Source: Chondrus crispus
Taxonomy: Eukaryota; Rhodophyta; Florideophyceae; Gigartinales; Gigartinaceae
Assembly (NCBI RefSeq): GCF_000350225.1
Contig: NW_005179197.1
Coordinates: 1 to 64,000, forward strand
Length of the DNA stretch: 64,000 bases
Direction: 5' to 3'
In this document: in pieces, positions 30,500 to 41,033 of the stretch
Layout: each line of letters begins with the position of its first letter
Position numbering within the stretch: position 1 is the first letter of the stretch
Position numbers and translations under genes: made by a program
Notes under the pieces: generated by a model
Databases searched by the model: none
Seen by the model: the letters and a program-made list of their open reading frames with translations, nothing else
What the model was told of the DNA's origin: nothing

Positions 30500-33400
30500 A
30501 AGTAAAAGTTAGCCAAGGGACTACGGGTTATTTCTGGGGCTCGGTGTCGTCCTCGCTTGGGCGAGAGTAGTTCTTTTTTCGTGTTGCCTTCTCGTGTTGA
30601 CTTCGCGGAATCTTGCATAGCTTGATTTTCTTGGGGCATTGCTTTGGGTATCGGCGGCGTCTAGATAGGTATGTCGAGATGGCTTCCTCCGGGACATCAC
30701 TTCGGGGCTGCCACGTGGGTTCACGGTACCCGTACCACTTGATTCAAAACTCCACTGCTCCCGAAGATAGTACTCGGTGGTCTAGAATATCCTCCATCAC
30801 GTACTTCGGGCCTTCGAGATTCTTTTCTTGAAGACCTTTTTCCGTCGTGGCGAGAGGTTCCGGCGGTGGTGCGTCATCAGGCGGAGGCGCGTATGTGACA
30901 CGATTTGCGGAGACTCTCTCGATATTTCCATCACGCTCGATCATGAGTGTTCGTGTGTCGTTTTTGATATCACTAAAGGGACCGAGGGCGTGGTTTCCAA
31001 CCTTGGCACCCTTGGTGGTTCCATCGGTATGGTCTAGATAGATGTACTGGCCTGCGCGTATATTCTTGGTAGTAGAACGCACGCGCTTGTCGAAGTCCTC
31101 CTTGTATCGAGCTTGTGTTTTGTGGAGACTCGTGCGGGCACTCTCGATTGCGCTCTGTAATTTCTAAAGGTAGTCTTCACGTTGGCTCTTGCTCGGGGCA
31201 ATGGTACTATCCGCGTAGTGGTCTAGATGAAATGGAGGAGGAGGTCGAGAAAGCACGAGGTTGAAAGGAGTGGTTCCCGTGGTTCTGTGCACGTCATTGT
31301 TATAGGCGTAGGTCAGAACTGTGGCGTACTTATCCCAATCATCCTGATGCTCGTTCACGAAATTTCTTAACATGGCGAGAATTGTGCGGTTGTACCGCTC
31401 GACCTGACCATTAGTCTCGGGATGATACGTGCTCGTGAAAATGTTCGAGATTGTGAGGATAGAACAGACCGATGGGAAGAATCGTGCAGCGAATTGCTTG
31501 CTGTTATCATATATGACACTCTCAGGAGCGCCGTACTTGAATACCCAGTGTTCCGTGAATGCGACTGCAACCGTGTCCGCAGTCATAGAGCGCAGCGGCA
31601 CGACTTGAGTGAATTTCATGAAGCGGTCCTTGATAACCAAGAGAAACCTGCAGCCGCGCTTAGATTTCGTGAGTGGTCCTAGAGTGTCAATGCATAGGTT
31701 CGTGAGTGGCTTGGTCGCTGGGAATAGCTTCAAGGGATTCATCGCTCTTCGAAGCTTGAGTCTATTTTTCGCGCACGTTGAACAATTTCTCACGGTGGCG
31801 TAGATATCCGCTGCCATTTGAGGCTAATAGTAGGTCTTTCTCACGTAATGATACATTCTTGTTTGTCCAGGATGCCCGGCGAGCTTCGAGTAATGTGCAC
31901 GTTTAAGAACAAGGGACCTTAAATTGGCAGGAAGCACGATTTGTTCGACGTCAGAAAGTCGGGGATGTGCCCGCCGTAGCAAGCCATCGTCCCCTTCACG
32001 AAAGAGGGAATCGTGTTTTCGAGACTGACGTGAAAGCAAGGTTTGACAAAGCTCGTCTGCGCGTTGTGCTTACAAAAGCTCGGGAATCGTGATTGGCATA
32101 GGCACGTCCGCGACTACGCTTGCAGTCTCGATTTCTTCATCTGCAATAATGGGGTCGAAGAAATCGATGGCTTCATCGAATGTGTCATTGAGGATCTTGT
32201 AATGGGCATGGGGAGGATTTGCTGATGCTACGTCTCCGTGGTTTGTAGTCGCGCGTGTTCTCGAGCTTCGTCCACCGGTCGCTACAAGTACGGGATCGAG
32301 GTGGTCTCCGAATGTAGGGATGTCATCCTCTACGGGTTTCGTGTCACCGGTAGGACTGATTAACCTTGAAAGGGCATCTGGTACCTGATCAACACGTCCC
32401 GGGCGATACATGATCTTGAAGTCGAACTCGGTAAGGCGCAACTGCCATCGCATTAGTCTCCCCGATGGTTCTGTAAGAGTCAGCAACCACCGTAGGGCAT
32501 CGTGGTCTGTGCGAACCGTGAATTTCGTGCCTTCTAGATATGGCCTTAAAGTTTTAATGGCCCAGACCACCGAGAAACATTCACGTTCCGTGGCACTATA
32601 GTTTTGCTCAGCAATGTTCAAGGTCTTAGACCAGTATCCCACGGAACTCCATGCACTCTCGTCTTGAAGGTTTTGTTGTTGCAAGAGGGCTGCCCCGAGT
32701 TGATAGGCAGATGCGTCCGTGTCTATCTTGTACGGGCGGTCACGTTGCGGGAGCGCTAGCGCGGGCGGCGAGATAAGAAGTGAGTTGAGGGCTTCGAAAG
32801 CCAAGATGGCATCCTCCTCTGGTTCGTACCAGTTCGGATTAGCATCTTTCTTGAGCATCGAGTTTAAAGGCTTCGCGATTCACGAGAAATTCTTGATAAA
32901 ACGACGGTACACATTCGCGGCTCCAAGAAATGACCTCATCTGGGTGGCAGTCCTCGGGAAGATCGCATCCGCGAACGCAGCCGTGTTTTCTTCAGCAACA
33001 GAAAGCTTTCCTGGCGTGATAACGTGTCTTAGGTAATTAAACTTTGGCTGGAAGAACGAGCATTCCTTGAGCTTGAGCGAGACACCCGCGTTCCTTAATA
33101 CTTCGAGTACTTGATCCACGTGCTGGATGTGGGACGATGTATCACGAGAAAAAACGATCACGTCATCTAGATATATGAGGCAGGTCTGCCATCTTACGCC
33201 TGAAAGTATTATATCAAGAGCTCGTTGGAAGGTCGCCGGTGCGTTCCGAAGACCAAGCGGCATCCTCGTGCGGCGAAATGTCCCCAGGTGGGTTGTGACC
33301 GTGGTCTTGTCGTGATCCTCGTGTGCCACAGGAATCTGCCAATATCCCGAATTGCAGTCGAGAGTCGTGAAAATAGCAGCATCCCCGAGAGAATCTAGAT

Positions 33401-34133
33401 ATTCATCCATTCGTGGGAGTGTGTACGCGTCCGCCACGGTTTTCGTGCTTAAGCGTCTGTAAGCAATACAGAAGCGCATCCAATCATCTTTCTTCGGAAC
33501 GAAAACCACGGGACTTGCCCATTCGCTGCTAGCCGGCTCTATCACGCCTGCATCGAGCATCTTCGCGATCTCGGAACTCGTGACATCTCGTGCCTTGTGT
33601 CCTTGTCGATAAGTGGCTTGTCTTATCGGCTTTGAATCGGGTTAGAGCTCTATTCGGTGTTCCGTCGCGGTAATTTCGCCTAGATAACCGAGTTTCCACA
33701 TTGTTTCGTGCTTCGTGAGCATCTCGAGAATTTCGTGCTGCGTTGACTTGTTGGTTATGTGAGACAAGTCAATCTGGGAACACCACATGTTTTCGATATT
33801 CGGACTCTTGGGCTCGTCCTGTACCGAGACTTTAGACTTACTGTCTTCGGACTCCTTTGTCGTGAAGGAAATATTTAGAACTCGTTCGAAATCTTGAGAA
33901 GCCTTTTCTTCCAGTGAGTATATCTCGTGTGGATTTCGTGTGTAGTTCGTCAAATTTTTGAGCGACAGCAAGAGAGAGCTCGGGAGGTGTGAGGCGGAAG
34001 ACATGCTCAACGCGACACACTGACCCCGTAACGCGATGTAGATGAAATCTGATGCGGGCGTCAGGGATATCATCAAGCAGGCCAAGAGACGTATGACAAG
34101 AATAAACTTTCTGCATGAGGTGCTGGCGTACAA
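30500..34133 (-). pseudogene. pol region of element C (RT, RNase H, integrase, chromodomain)
   Basis: In order on the minus strand there is reverse transcriptase (TLDCNSGYWQIPVA, MPLGLRNAPATFQRAL, YLDDVIVFS), RNase H (YKIDTDASAYQLGAALLQ), and integrase with a zinc-binding end (CSTCAKNR), a core (DTLGPLTKSKRG, HPETNGQVERYNRT) and a chromodomain-like tail (YVMEDILDHRV). This is a standard Ty3/gypsy chromovirus order. It is broken with several breaks. Confidence 0.8.
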
Positions 34134-34149
34134 AGGCTTCTGTGCCTAA

Positions 34150-34249
34150 NNNNNNNNNNNNNNNNNNNNNNNNNNNNNNNNNNNNNNNNNNNNNNNNNNN
34201 NNNNNNNNNNNNNNNNNNNNNNNNNNNNNNNNNNNNNNNNNNNNNNNNN
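34150..34249. other. assembly gap (100 N)
   Basis: A run of exactly 100 Ns indicates a scaffold gap of unknown true length. It joins element C on the left to an oppositely oriented fragment of the B family on the right. Confidence 0.98.
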
Positions 34250-34593
34250 AAATCCACTCGGGGCCTCGGAGGCCCCGCAGGTGATCCGAATCGCCCGCTG
34301 GGTTACCATCCCCGCGATTTCACAAGCCCGCGTGCGTGTGACAACCGCGGGGAGGGGCCTCATGTTCCTGGAACCCAAACCCTCACTCCAACACCGACAT
34401 GGAGTGAGGCTGACGAATGGCGTCGCGGAGGTCCTACCGAATCAGGCCTTCGACGTCATCATCGGCAATTTCTCACGACGAGAAAGGAGGCTTCCTAAGC
34501 ACACCATCGTGGGATACGCGAAGCGCAACCCCCTCGCGATCCTCACTCCAGAACGTAAGGTCTCTGAGAGGATCGCGCACGCGCTACACCCAC
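34250..34593 (+). mobile_element. fragment of a B-family gypsy element (fossil)
   Basis: The piece matches the protease-to-RT linker of element B (inverse of about 54570-54900) at more than nine in ten positions by eye, including VGYAKRNPLAILTPERKV. It starts at the gap and ends abruptly in AT-rich DNA. It is a short relic only, but young by similarity. Confidence 0.75.
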
Positions 34594-34990
34594 TGCGGAG
34601 GCAAAACCGTGAAAAGCAACAAAAAGTATTGTTTTTGGACGATAGTTTTAAAGAAATTACGAAACGTTGTCCAAAAGCAATGTTTTTGACATGGAAAACA
34701 TTACTATTATTGTCCAAGGACGGTAATTAGATTGCATTAATAACAGTACTATTGTATGTGTGGCGGCAATACATTTAGACCTAAGAAACATTCTCAATGT
34801 TGTCTATGAACGGTACATCGTCACTTTTTCTGAAACAACAGAAGTTTTGTTTATGAACATTCCAAATATTGTTTAAACGCGAGGAAATGACTTGCAATCA
34901 CAATATTAACTCGTCAAATGCTAACGAGGCGGGTGACAGCATTTATGAGGTTTCCGAGGTAATTCTGATTCGGAAACGCAAGAGGCGAAA
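34594..34990. other. AT-rich flank with ATTGTTT-like runs
   Basis: No gene is seen. Several imperfect copies of a CAATGTTT/AACATT-like word occur through the stretch. Confidence 0.3.
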
Positions 34991-35005
34991 CTGGACTTGC
35001 TAAAA

Positions 35006-35446
35006 GCAATGCCTAGTGCCAATCGTCTCTTATTTACAGACGATGGTAAGGCCGTCAGAGCGTCTGACATGGGGAACGACAACGAAGACTCATCAGATGA
35101 GGAAGACCTTCATGGTATATCTGACTACGCAATGACCGTTTCATCCCGTTTGACCCAGAACGCTGAAGAGCACAAAGATCGTGAGCACAAAGATCGTGAG
35201 AGAGAGCGAGTGCGATCAATTGATGCCCGCAAATGGGCGCAGCAGCGTGAATTAAGTGGGGTTATTCGGCCTGCCGCAGATTCCCAGGTCTCTATTGACC
35301 AGGGCTATAGCGACGATTCAGGAAGTGAAGTTCATGAAGACGGGGGCTCTGGTAATGTGAGCTCTAGTGCTGAAGATCAAGTGGCAGATTCATGCATTTC
35401 TGATGAGGAAAGACTGGCGTTGGAGATTCTTAATTCTCGAAATTAA
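35006..35446 (+). pseudogene. acidic C-terminal fragment, weakly DDX10/Dbp4-like
   Basis: The frame is open from about 34947 and its first ATG is at 35006. It encodes RLLFTDDGKAV, an acidic stretch (NDNEDSSDEEDLHG), a charged repeat (EHKDREHKDRERERVR) and another acidic tail. The order of an F-DD-G strand, an acidic run and a K/R-E-rich helix resembles the tail of the nucleolar helicase DDX10/Dbp4, but no helicase core is present here. It may be a 3' exon or a truncated gene copy. The assignment is tentative. Confidence 0.3.
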
Positions 35447-35786
35447 AGGATTGTCTTGCCAGGCCAGATCTTATGCTACATTGCCTTTCTCATCCCCGCC
35501 GTGTGGCGGTAGCGGTAAAGGTTTAGTTTAGTTTTGTACATTACATCAGTGAATCATTAATTGAGGATCAGTTAATGAAGTTAGTTCGTTTGAAAACTCT
35601 GGATGAGTGGGAATAGACTATAACGGCGAAGAGACAGAATCCTCGTTTCGGCCGATCGCAGGTGTTTCTTGGGCACCTGTTAAAGACATAGAGCAGAATC
35701 CCACGACAAAGGGCCGGCGCTGCGGAGAAATCGTAGGGTACGTATCAACCGTTTTTGGCTGAATGATGATTGGTGCATTCTTCCCT

Positions 35787-36725
35787 TCAGCTGTGCGTGC
35801 TGATCTTGAGGGCGCCTCTTTTTTCAAACCGCTTGAAATTTTTGAGCTGCGAGAAAAAGAACCCGATGGGTTCAAATCTAAATCTCGTCCGCTTGGGCCT
35901 GTTTCGTTGTTTGGTGACATTTGAGACAGTGGGTCCCCGCGTAGCTGTAGTATTCTTTGACGCCAAGACGATTGCTAGTGACCCTGTCTTTGACAAATGC
36001 GACTCAGTGCGTGTGGTCTTCCCTGGCACTGCACGAAAGGCTTGCCGTTTACTTGTGACTAGGGAAATGGGGCTCTTCTCACCTCGCTTCTGAAAGACAT
36101 CGTCATAAAGAATCGCCCGGATTTGATATGTTCCAGTGGAAGGCACTCGTACTCGAACTGTGTGTTCAAAACTTCCTGATCGGGATACCAATGCGCCAAT
36201 AAATACTCTTTCCGTGGCCCCTACCACAGTTACCTTGCTTGCCTGCTGGACATGCCCGTGACCATCTTTTTGCACAACACCAATGTCCAACGCGAACTGA
36301 GGTGGCAACTTTGTGTCACCTTTGTTCCAAACCTGAATTTTCGTTTGGCAAAAAGCTCCGACAGGAACTGCGCTTCCGCGGGCGTGAGTATTTGCTGTGA
36401 GGGCCTCATTGGAATGACTTTCCACGCTAATGGCAATTTCAGCTTGAGCTACGCGGGTAATACAAGGTGTTCTCTCTGCGGGCCTTGAGCCTCGGAGTTT
36501 CACCAACATAGGTTTGATACTCTCCACTGCTAAGTTGCACATTAGTCGCGCTGATGCTCCATCTTGGAAAAGGCATTCTTGATCGGCGAAAGTCTCCGTT
36601 CGCGTCCCACTGCTTTGGGGGCACAATTGATCAAATGGCGCTAAACTCACAGTGGCCGGTGCAGAAACGTAATTCATTACTTCCACGTACATTGACAGCT
36701 CGAGCGGTCCATTTGCTGGCCGCAA
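35787..36725 (-). pseudogene. fragment resembling TRAPPII subunit TRS120/TRAPPC9 C-terminus
   Basis: The 312-codon frame has no ATG at its 5' end, so it looks like an internal or terminal piece. It is rich in beta-sandwich-like strands: YVEVMNYVSAPATVSLAPFD, ARLMCNLAVESI, CQTKIQVWNKGDTKLPPQFAL, and GSFEHTVRVRVPSTGTYQIR. The last resembles the H-x-F-x-F-x2-x-P-G-x-Y segment near the end of TRS120, a TRAPPII tethering subunit of the Golgi. This is a weak recall-based match; another Ig-like protein is possible. Upstream exons are not identifiable. Confidence 0.3.
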
Positions 36726-37142
36726 ACGTCTACGTCATGGCCGAGGTCAGACGCTGCTTGGGGAAACGCTTCGTGCCGAAGAGCGTGCTCGACTATCGAG
36801 CGGGCGTGGTCGTCGGGACTATGGTTGTGGCGAGGGATTTTAATGACAGCCCGTTTGTGAACTTGAGATAGGGAGACAGTCGGGAGGAGCAGGAGGGGGA
36901 GAAGGAGAAGGGGTTGGCCTGGGGGAAATCCTTTATTGATGAGGGTGCGCTTGTAGATCGCTCGTCGGCTATGAGTAATCTTTCCAAGGAGGTTTTGAAG
37001 GCGGACGGGTATCCCTGAAACAGACACCGGACAATGTTGCCTTCAGTCATTCTCCTCGCAGCTGAACAAGAACACAAACCACATTTTTGCAGTTCGACAT
37101 GGCGAAATAGAAATCGCGCGGAACGAGACGACAAGAGTAGCG

Positions 37143-37445
37143 CTAAACTCTTTCCGCGGAGTACTGATAAATATGTTCCTTAGCGAGAGGTTGAGTGTGA
37201 TCGCCAGTGACCGCGTCGTTCGGGTGGCGAGCAACAGCCGGAGGAAGGGGGATAGTCTTAGTATGGCCAACTGGGCTCTTGTACATGTTGGAGCGCTCTG
37301 GGGGCAGGACAAAGCACCAAACATAAGCGAGGATAGCGATGATGGCAGAGCCAGTAGCAATAGAGGACTGCGACGGCGAGTTTGCCGGGCAACGTACTGG
37401 GCGGTTGGGAAAGGAGGGGGCCAGTGTCGGGACCACCCGGTCCAT
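37143..37445 (-). CDS. short membrane-anchored ORF, function unknown
   Basis: From an ATG at 37445, 100 codons encode a Pro/Ser-rich start, one hydrophobic span (IATGSAIIAILAYVWCFVL) and a hydrophilic end (EHIYQYSAERV). This would suit the N-terminus of a type II membrane protein. Frames just downstream continue in similar style (RDFYFAMSNCKNVVCVLVQ) but in another phase, so this may be a first exon or a broken gene. Confidence 0.3.
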   Translation of the reverse strand: MDRVVPTLAPSFPNRPVRCPANSPSQSSIATGSAIIAILAYVWCFVLPPERSNMYKSPVGHTKTIPLPPAVARHPNDAVTGDHTQPLAKEHIYQYSAERV

Positions 37446-37994
37446 TGCCTCCAGCTAGTCCTAGGAATGGGGTGCTGTTGTCAGGTGCAGTTGGTTGGTG
37501 AAGCTTGAAGGGCTGCTTCTGGCGTTGGACAACCGAGAATGTGAGAAGGAAGAAAAAAGATGAGAAGGACGAAACGAATGGAGAACGCTATGGTGGGCTC
37601 ACACGACGAAACGGGATGAAGGGCAATTACGAGCGGGGTCTCCTGAAGGCCCGTGCAGCTCGCGGATGGGGGCGCCTCGGCGCGCGCTCTCCATGACGCA
37701 AAGTTTTATGTCCCAGTCTGCAGGCGGTCCGTGTCCAGCGCGCGGCACAGGCGCTGCGGGATGTGATTTTTCTGTAGTAATCTCTACCGTGAGTCTATTC
37801 AGGTTATATATATCCCCTGATCAGTATTATGACTCGGACATAGCATACGTGGCACGCTGCGTGAGCGTGTGGCAAGTGAACCGCCTGCACTCTGCTCAAA
37901 ACAGTTCGCTCGCCATCCTCTCTTGCACCTCCCCCTGTCGTTCTTCTCTTCCTTCTCCCGCTTTATCGCGCTCGAAAGTGCTTTACGCGAAATT

Positions 37995-39656
37995 ATGGAG
38001 AGGGATGCGCAGAGAGAAGGTGAGGTAATATTCCACCTTGGTTCTGCAAAGACGTCTGAAAATAGGAGCTTCTGCAGTATGTCAAGAAGATTTGGATTTT
38101 TCGGCAAAAAGAATGGTAGATACCGAGGGGTACGCCAGTTGCAAGCGCACGATGTCCATAACAAGGGCTTTGCCAGTATTTCCGAATCTGGCAGTCGTCT
38201 GCCAACAGGAAACTTTGATCGTCGAATGCAGCCAAGAAGGAATCGCACTGGCAGTACCAACGTCGAGGCAACTACAAATGGCGGAAACTCCCAGCCATTG
38301 AACTCCAGCCTTGATAGGGAAAGTTACTTTTCCCATTCGAGGGGTTCTGTTGTTGGCCATCTGTCACTCGAATCGTCCTCAGTTGACGCTTCGAAGAATA
38401 CGACTGCGCGGCAACAAAATTCGCTTTGGGGTATGTTTAACGGACCTAAGCATGAAGGCGTGCTCACAGTGAACAAAAGGCAGTACTTGATTTTGAGCGA
38501 GGCTGGAAGGGGTGGCAGCTGGAAAGTTTTCAAAGTTCTCAGCCAGGATATGGAAGTGCTGGCCATAAAGTGCGTGAAGATCCCCGCTTCGTCGCATTTT
38601 CGAACAACTCTTGTTTCGTACGCAAACGAAATGGCGTTGCTAAAGAAACTCCGAGGTTTTTCATCGATCATCTAACTCCTCGATGCGGAAGTTCAGTACG
38701 AATGTAGAACCATCAAGATGGTCATGGAGTACGGGGACGTTGACTTTGCGAAAATCCTACTCCGCAATAAGAGTAGGAGTATGGAGGATCACTTCACGAG
38801 GGGTCACTGGCTGCAAATGGTCAAGGCTGTGCACACCATTCACGAGGCTAAAATCATTCATGGAGATTTGAAACCAGCAAACTTCTTGGTCGTCCGAGGA
38901 GAGTTGAAGTTAATAGATTTTAGGATTGCGAAAGCCATCACTAGCGACGACGCGACAAAAGTTTTTCGGGAAGCTCAGGTAGGGACTCTCAACTACATGT
39001 CCCCGGAGGCCTTATTGAACGAGAATTCAGATCCTAGAGCATGGAATGAGTACGGCACGGACTCCGAAACTGATCTGCAATCAGTAAGGTACCGAGTGGG
39101 GCGTGCAAGTGATATCTGGAGTTTAAGTTGCATCTTGTATCAAATGTTGTGTGGAAGAGCGCCCTTCGCCCACATCAAAGACACTCTTCAAAAGCTGAAC
39201 TGCATTCAGAATCCAAAGTACGAAATATCATACCGTCATGTAACCTACCCTGTTGCGCTTGAAGTCCTCCACGGATGCTTGCAGCGCTACCCGCAAAATC
39301 GTATGTCCATTCCAGACATTATGCAACATCCCTTCGTTTAACTTAGCCACGATCGCAACATAGGCGTGGCAAATGGCAGCATGAAAAGCGCGAGCATCTC
39401 AGAGGAAGATTTGCTCGCTGTGACCATGGATTTTCTGGACATTGTGAAAAGAGAAGCGGTTCCTCACTCTCTTATTTCCAATGTGGTAGATGATAGTGAC
39501 CTGGCACTTTTGCCCAACATCATGAAAGCCTTCATCCCCTGTATTCTGAAAAGGCTCGGAATGCTATCGGCCTCAGTGACACCAGCTCCGTCTGCGACGG
39601 GAAAAAGTAATTATCAGAACCAGTACTGGAAAGGAGGCGCTTCCCCAACGACATGA
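37995..39656 (+). pseudogene. MPS1/TTK-type kinase, decayed copy
   Basis: One reading frame from the ATG at 37995 runs to 39656, broken by two in-frame TAA codons (38672-38674 and 39339-39341). The N-terminal half is Ser/Arg-rich. The kinase domain has the TTK phrases GRGGS-KVFKVL, LAIKCVKI, YANEMALLKKL, MVMEYGDVDF, VHTIHEAKIIHGDLKPANFL, VGTLNYMSPEA, DIWSLSCILYQMLCGRAPFA and RMSIPDIMQHPFV. MPS1/TTK is the spindle-checkpoint kinase at kinetochores. The DFG loop reads DFR and the usual WSLGC reads WSLSC. Loss of DFG Gly plus two stops point to a dead copy; a functional gene should exist elsewhere. Both stops could be CAA-to-TAA changes. Confidence 0.75.
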
Positions 39657-41030
39657 GCTGTTGCTCCCTCGGGAGCGCACACTGTGCTCAGAGGAGCAGG
39701 GATGGCCCAGATTATACGGTAGCATCAGCACCAATTTTAGAACGCAAATAGCAACCGACTAGATCTCGTAACAAAATGAGTGTGGATGCGAGTCACTTTG
39801 TTGGAGGAACGAGCCCCTGTAGAACAGACAATAGAGAGAAAACAATGCGGGAGTAAATAACCGGAGTTTCGCAATGAAGGCGTATTTCTTCTCATGGTAT
39901 TGCACTGGATACATGAACGCTAAGCCCGGGCTTGCTTGAAGTTAAAAGCTTTCTTCGTTGTGCTCCTATGAACGCTGCAAGGAGGGATGAGGAGGGAGGT
40001 CTGGCCCGGCCAAGGTTAGCTGCGTTCTTGTCCGGGTATTTACATACGCTCAAAGGGTTCATGGGGGGGTTGCAGGCGGTTTGTAGAGCGAATGTGCTAG
40101 AGTTACAGCTACCAGATCTGGTTCAGACAGGGGCTTATCGCGTGATCACATTGGATGCCGGATCGTTAGAGTTTGAGGACTTTACAATTGATGGGAAAGC
40201 TGAAGAGGTGGATGAGGTGATCGTGACGAAGGTGCCTCATGCGGGACTCTGTAGTGCCGGCGCAGGGTGGGGCGCGTTGACGTCTTCACCTGTGCGACAT
40301 TCAATGTCGCTATTGCGAGATGCCACGATTCCAAAAGGCCCAAGACGACTATGGCTTCACCCGCAGAAAATGCAATAAGATAAACATGTCATTGACACGG
40401 TTATGAATTACGGTATCCGTTACGCACCATCGCTTCTCCGCTTTGGGAGAGAATGCAGCTCGATCCCACTTCGTTACTCGATTCTTGATAGTGTGTGCAT
40501 AGTCGAGAACTACGTGGCGCCATTGCAATTGAAAGACTGGCCGTCCCGAGCATTTTCTCTTGGATTCGTCTGCCACAAAGTTCAGGGGGTTATCAGAATA
40601 TTACGCAGCAAGGATCCCAGCAGTATTCACGACAACATCTGCACATTGGAGCGGTATTGATTGCGAAGTACCCCACGAGCTACCATAGTACATGACGGCT
40701 CGGAGAAAGTTGGGGGATACATGGTGGTGCAATTAGTTCATTCATTGGAGGACTATGGAGGTAGGACAAACTATATCGGTTCCGCCCTGGTCACTCTTGC
40801 CGACATGAGCAGCCCAAATGATTTTTTCGAATGCTGATCGCGCCCCTCATGCGATTTTCCCGAGTGATGTCCTCCACTAGAACGAGCTCCGACTTTTTTA
40901 CCTGCTCTAATACTGCAGCTTCTGATAGTGAAGGCGTGCAATTGTTGGCGTGCAGCTTAGCGCGTACTGCTGAACCCGTCTTGACACTGGTCGTGCAAAT
41001 CCGAACTTTACGTAACCAATCAGGGCAGAA
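39657..41030. other. region without a certain gene
   Basis: Short plus-strand frames occur at 39932-40378 (no ATG at its start; contains LSGYLHTLKGFMGGLQAV and GSLEFEDFTIDGKAEEVDE) and at 40403-40660. The first has protein-like composition and may be another gene remnant, but I do not recognise it. Confidence 0.3.
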
Positions 41031-41033
41031 ATG

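Larger units (their letters stand above)
27285..34149 (-). mobile_element. Ty3/gypsy element C (fossil, divergent relative of A and B)
   Basis: Gag-pol reads right to left. The parts are a 3' LTR (27285-27793), a polypurine tract, an antisense-ORF module on the plus strand (about 28237-30303), a second polypurine-like tract (about 30467-30496), and pol with RT, RNase H, integrase and chromodomain (30500-34133). The right side ends in an assembly gap, so gag and the 5' LTR are not seen. It is more decayed than B, with roughly a dozen breaks, and older by that measure. Confidence 0.75.

Noticed and set aside
37995-39656. Reassigned stop codon (TAA read as Gln) to explain in-frame TAA codons
   Set aside because: CCT7 and the LYR gene end properly at TAA with family-typical lengths, so TAA is a stop in this genome.
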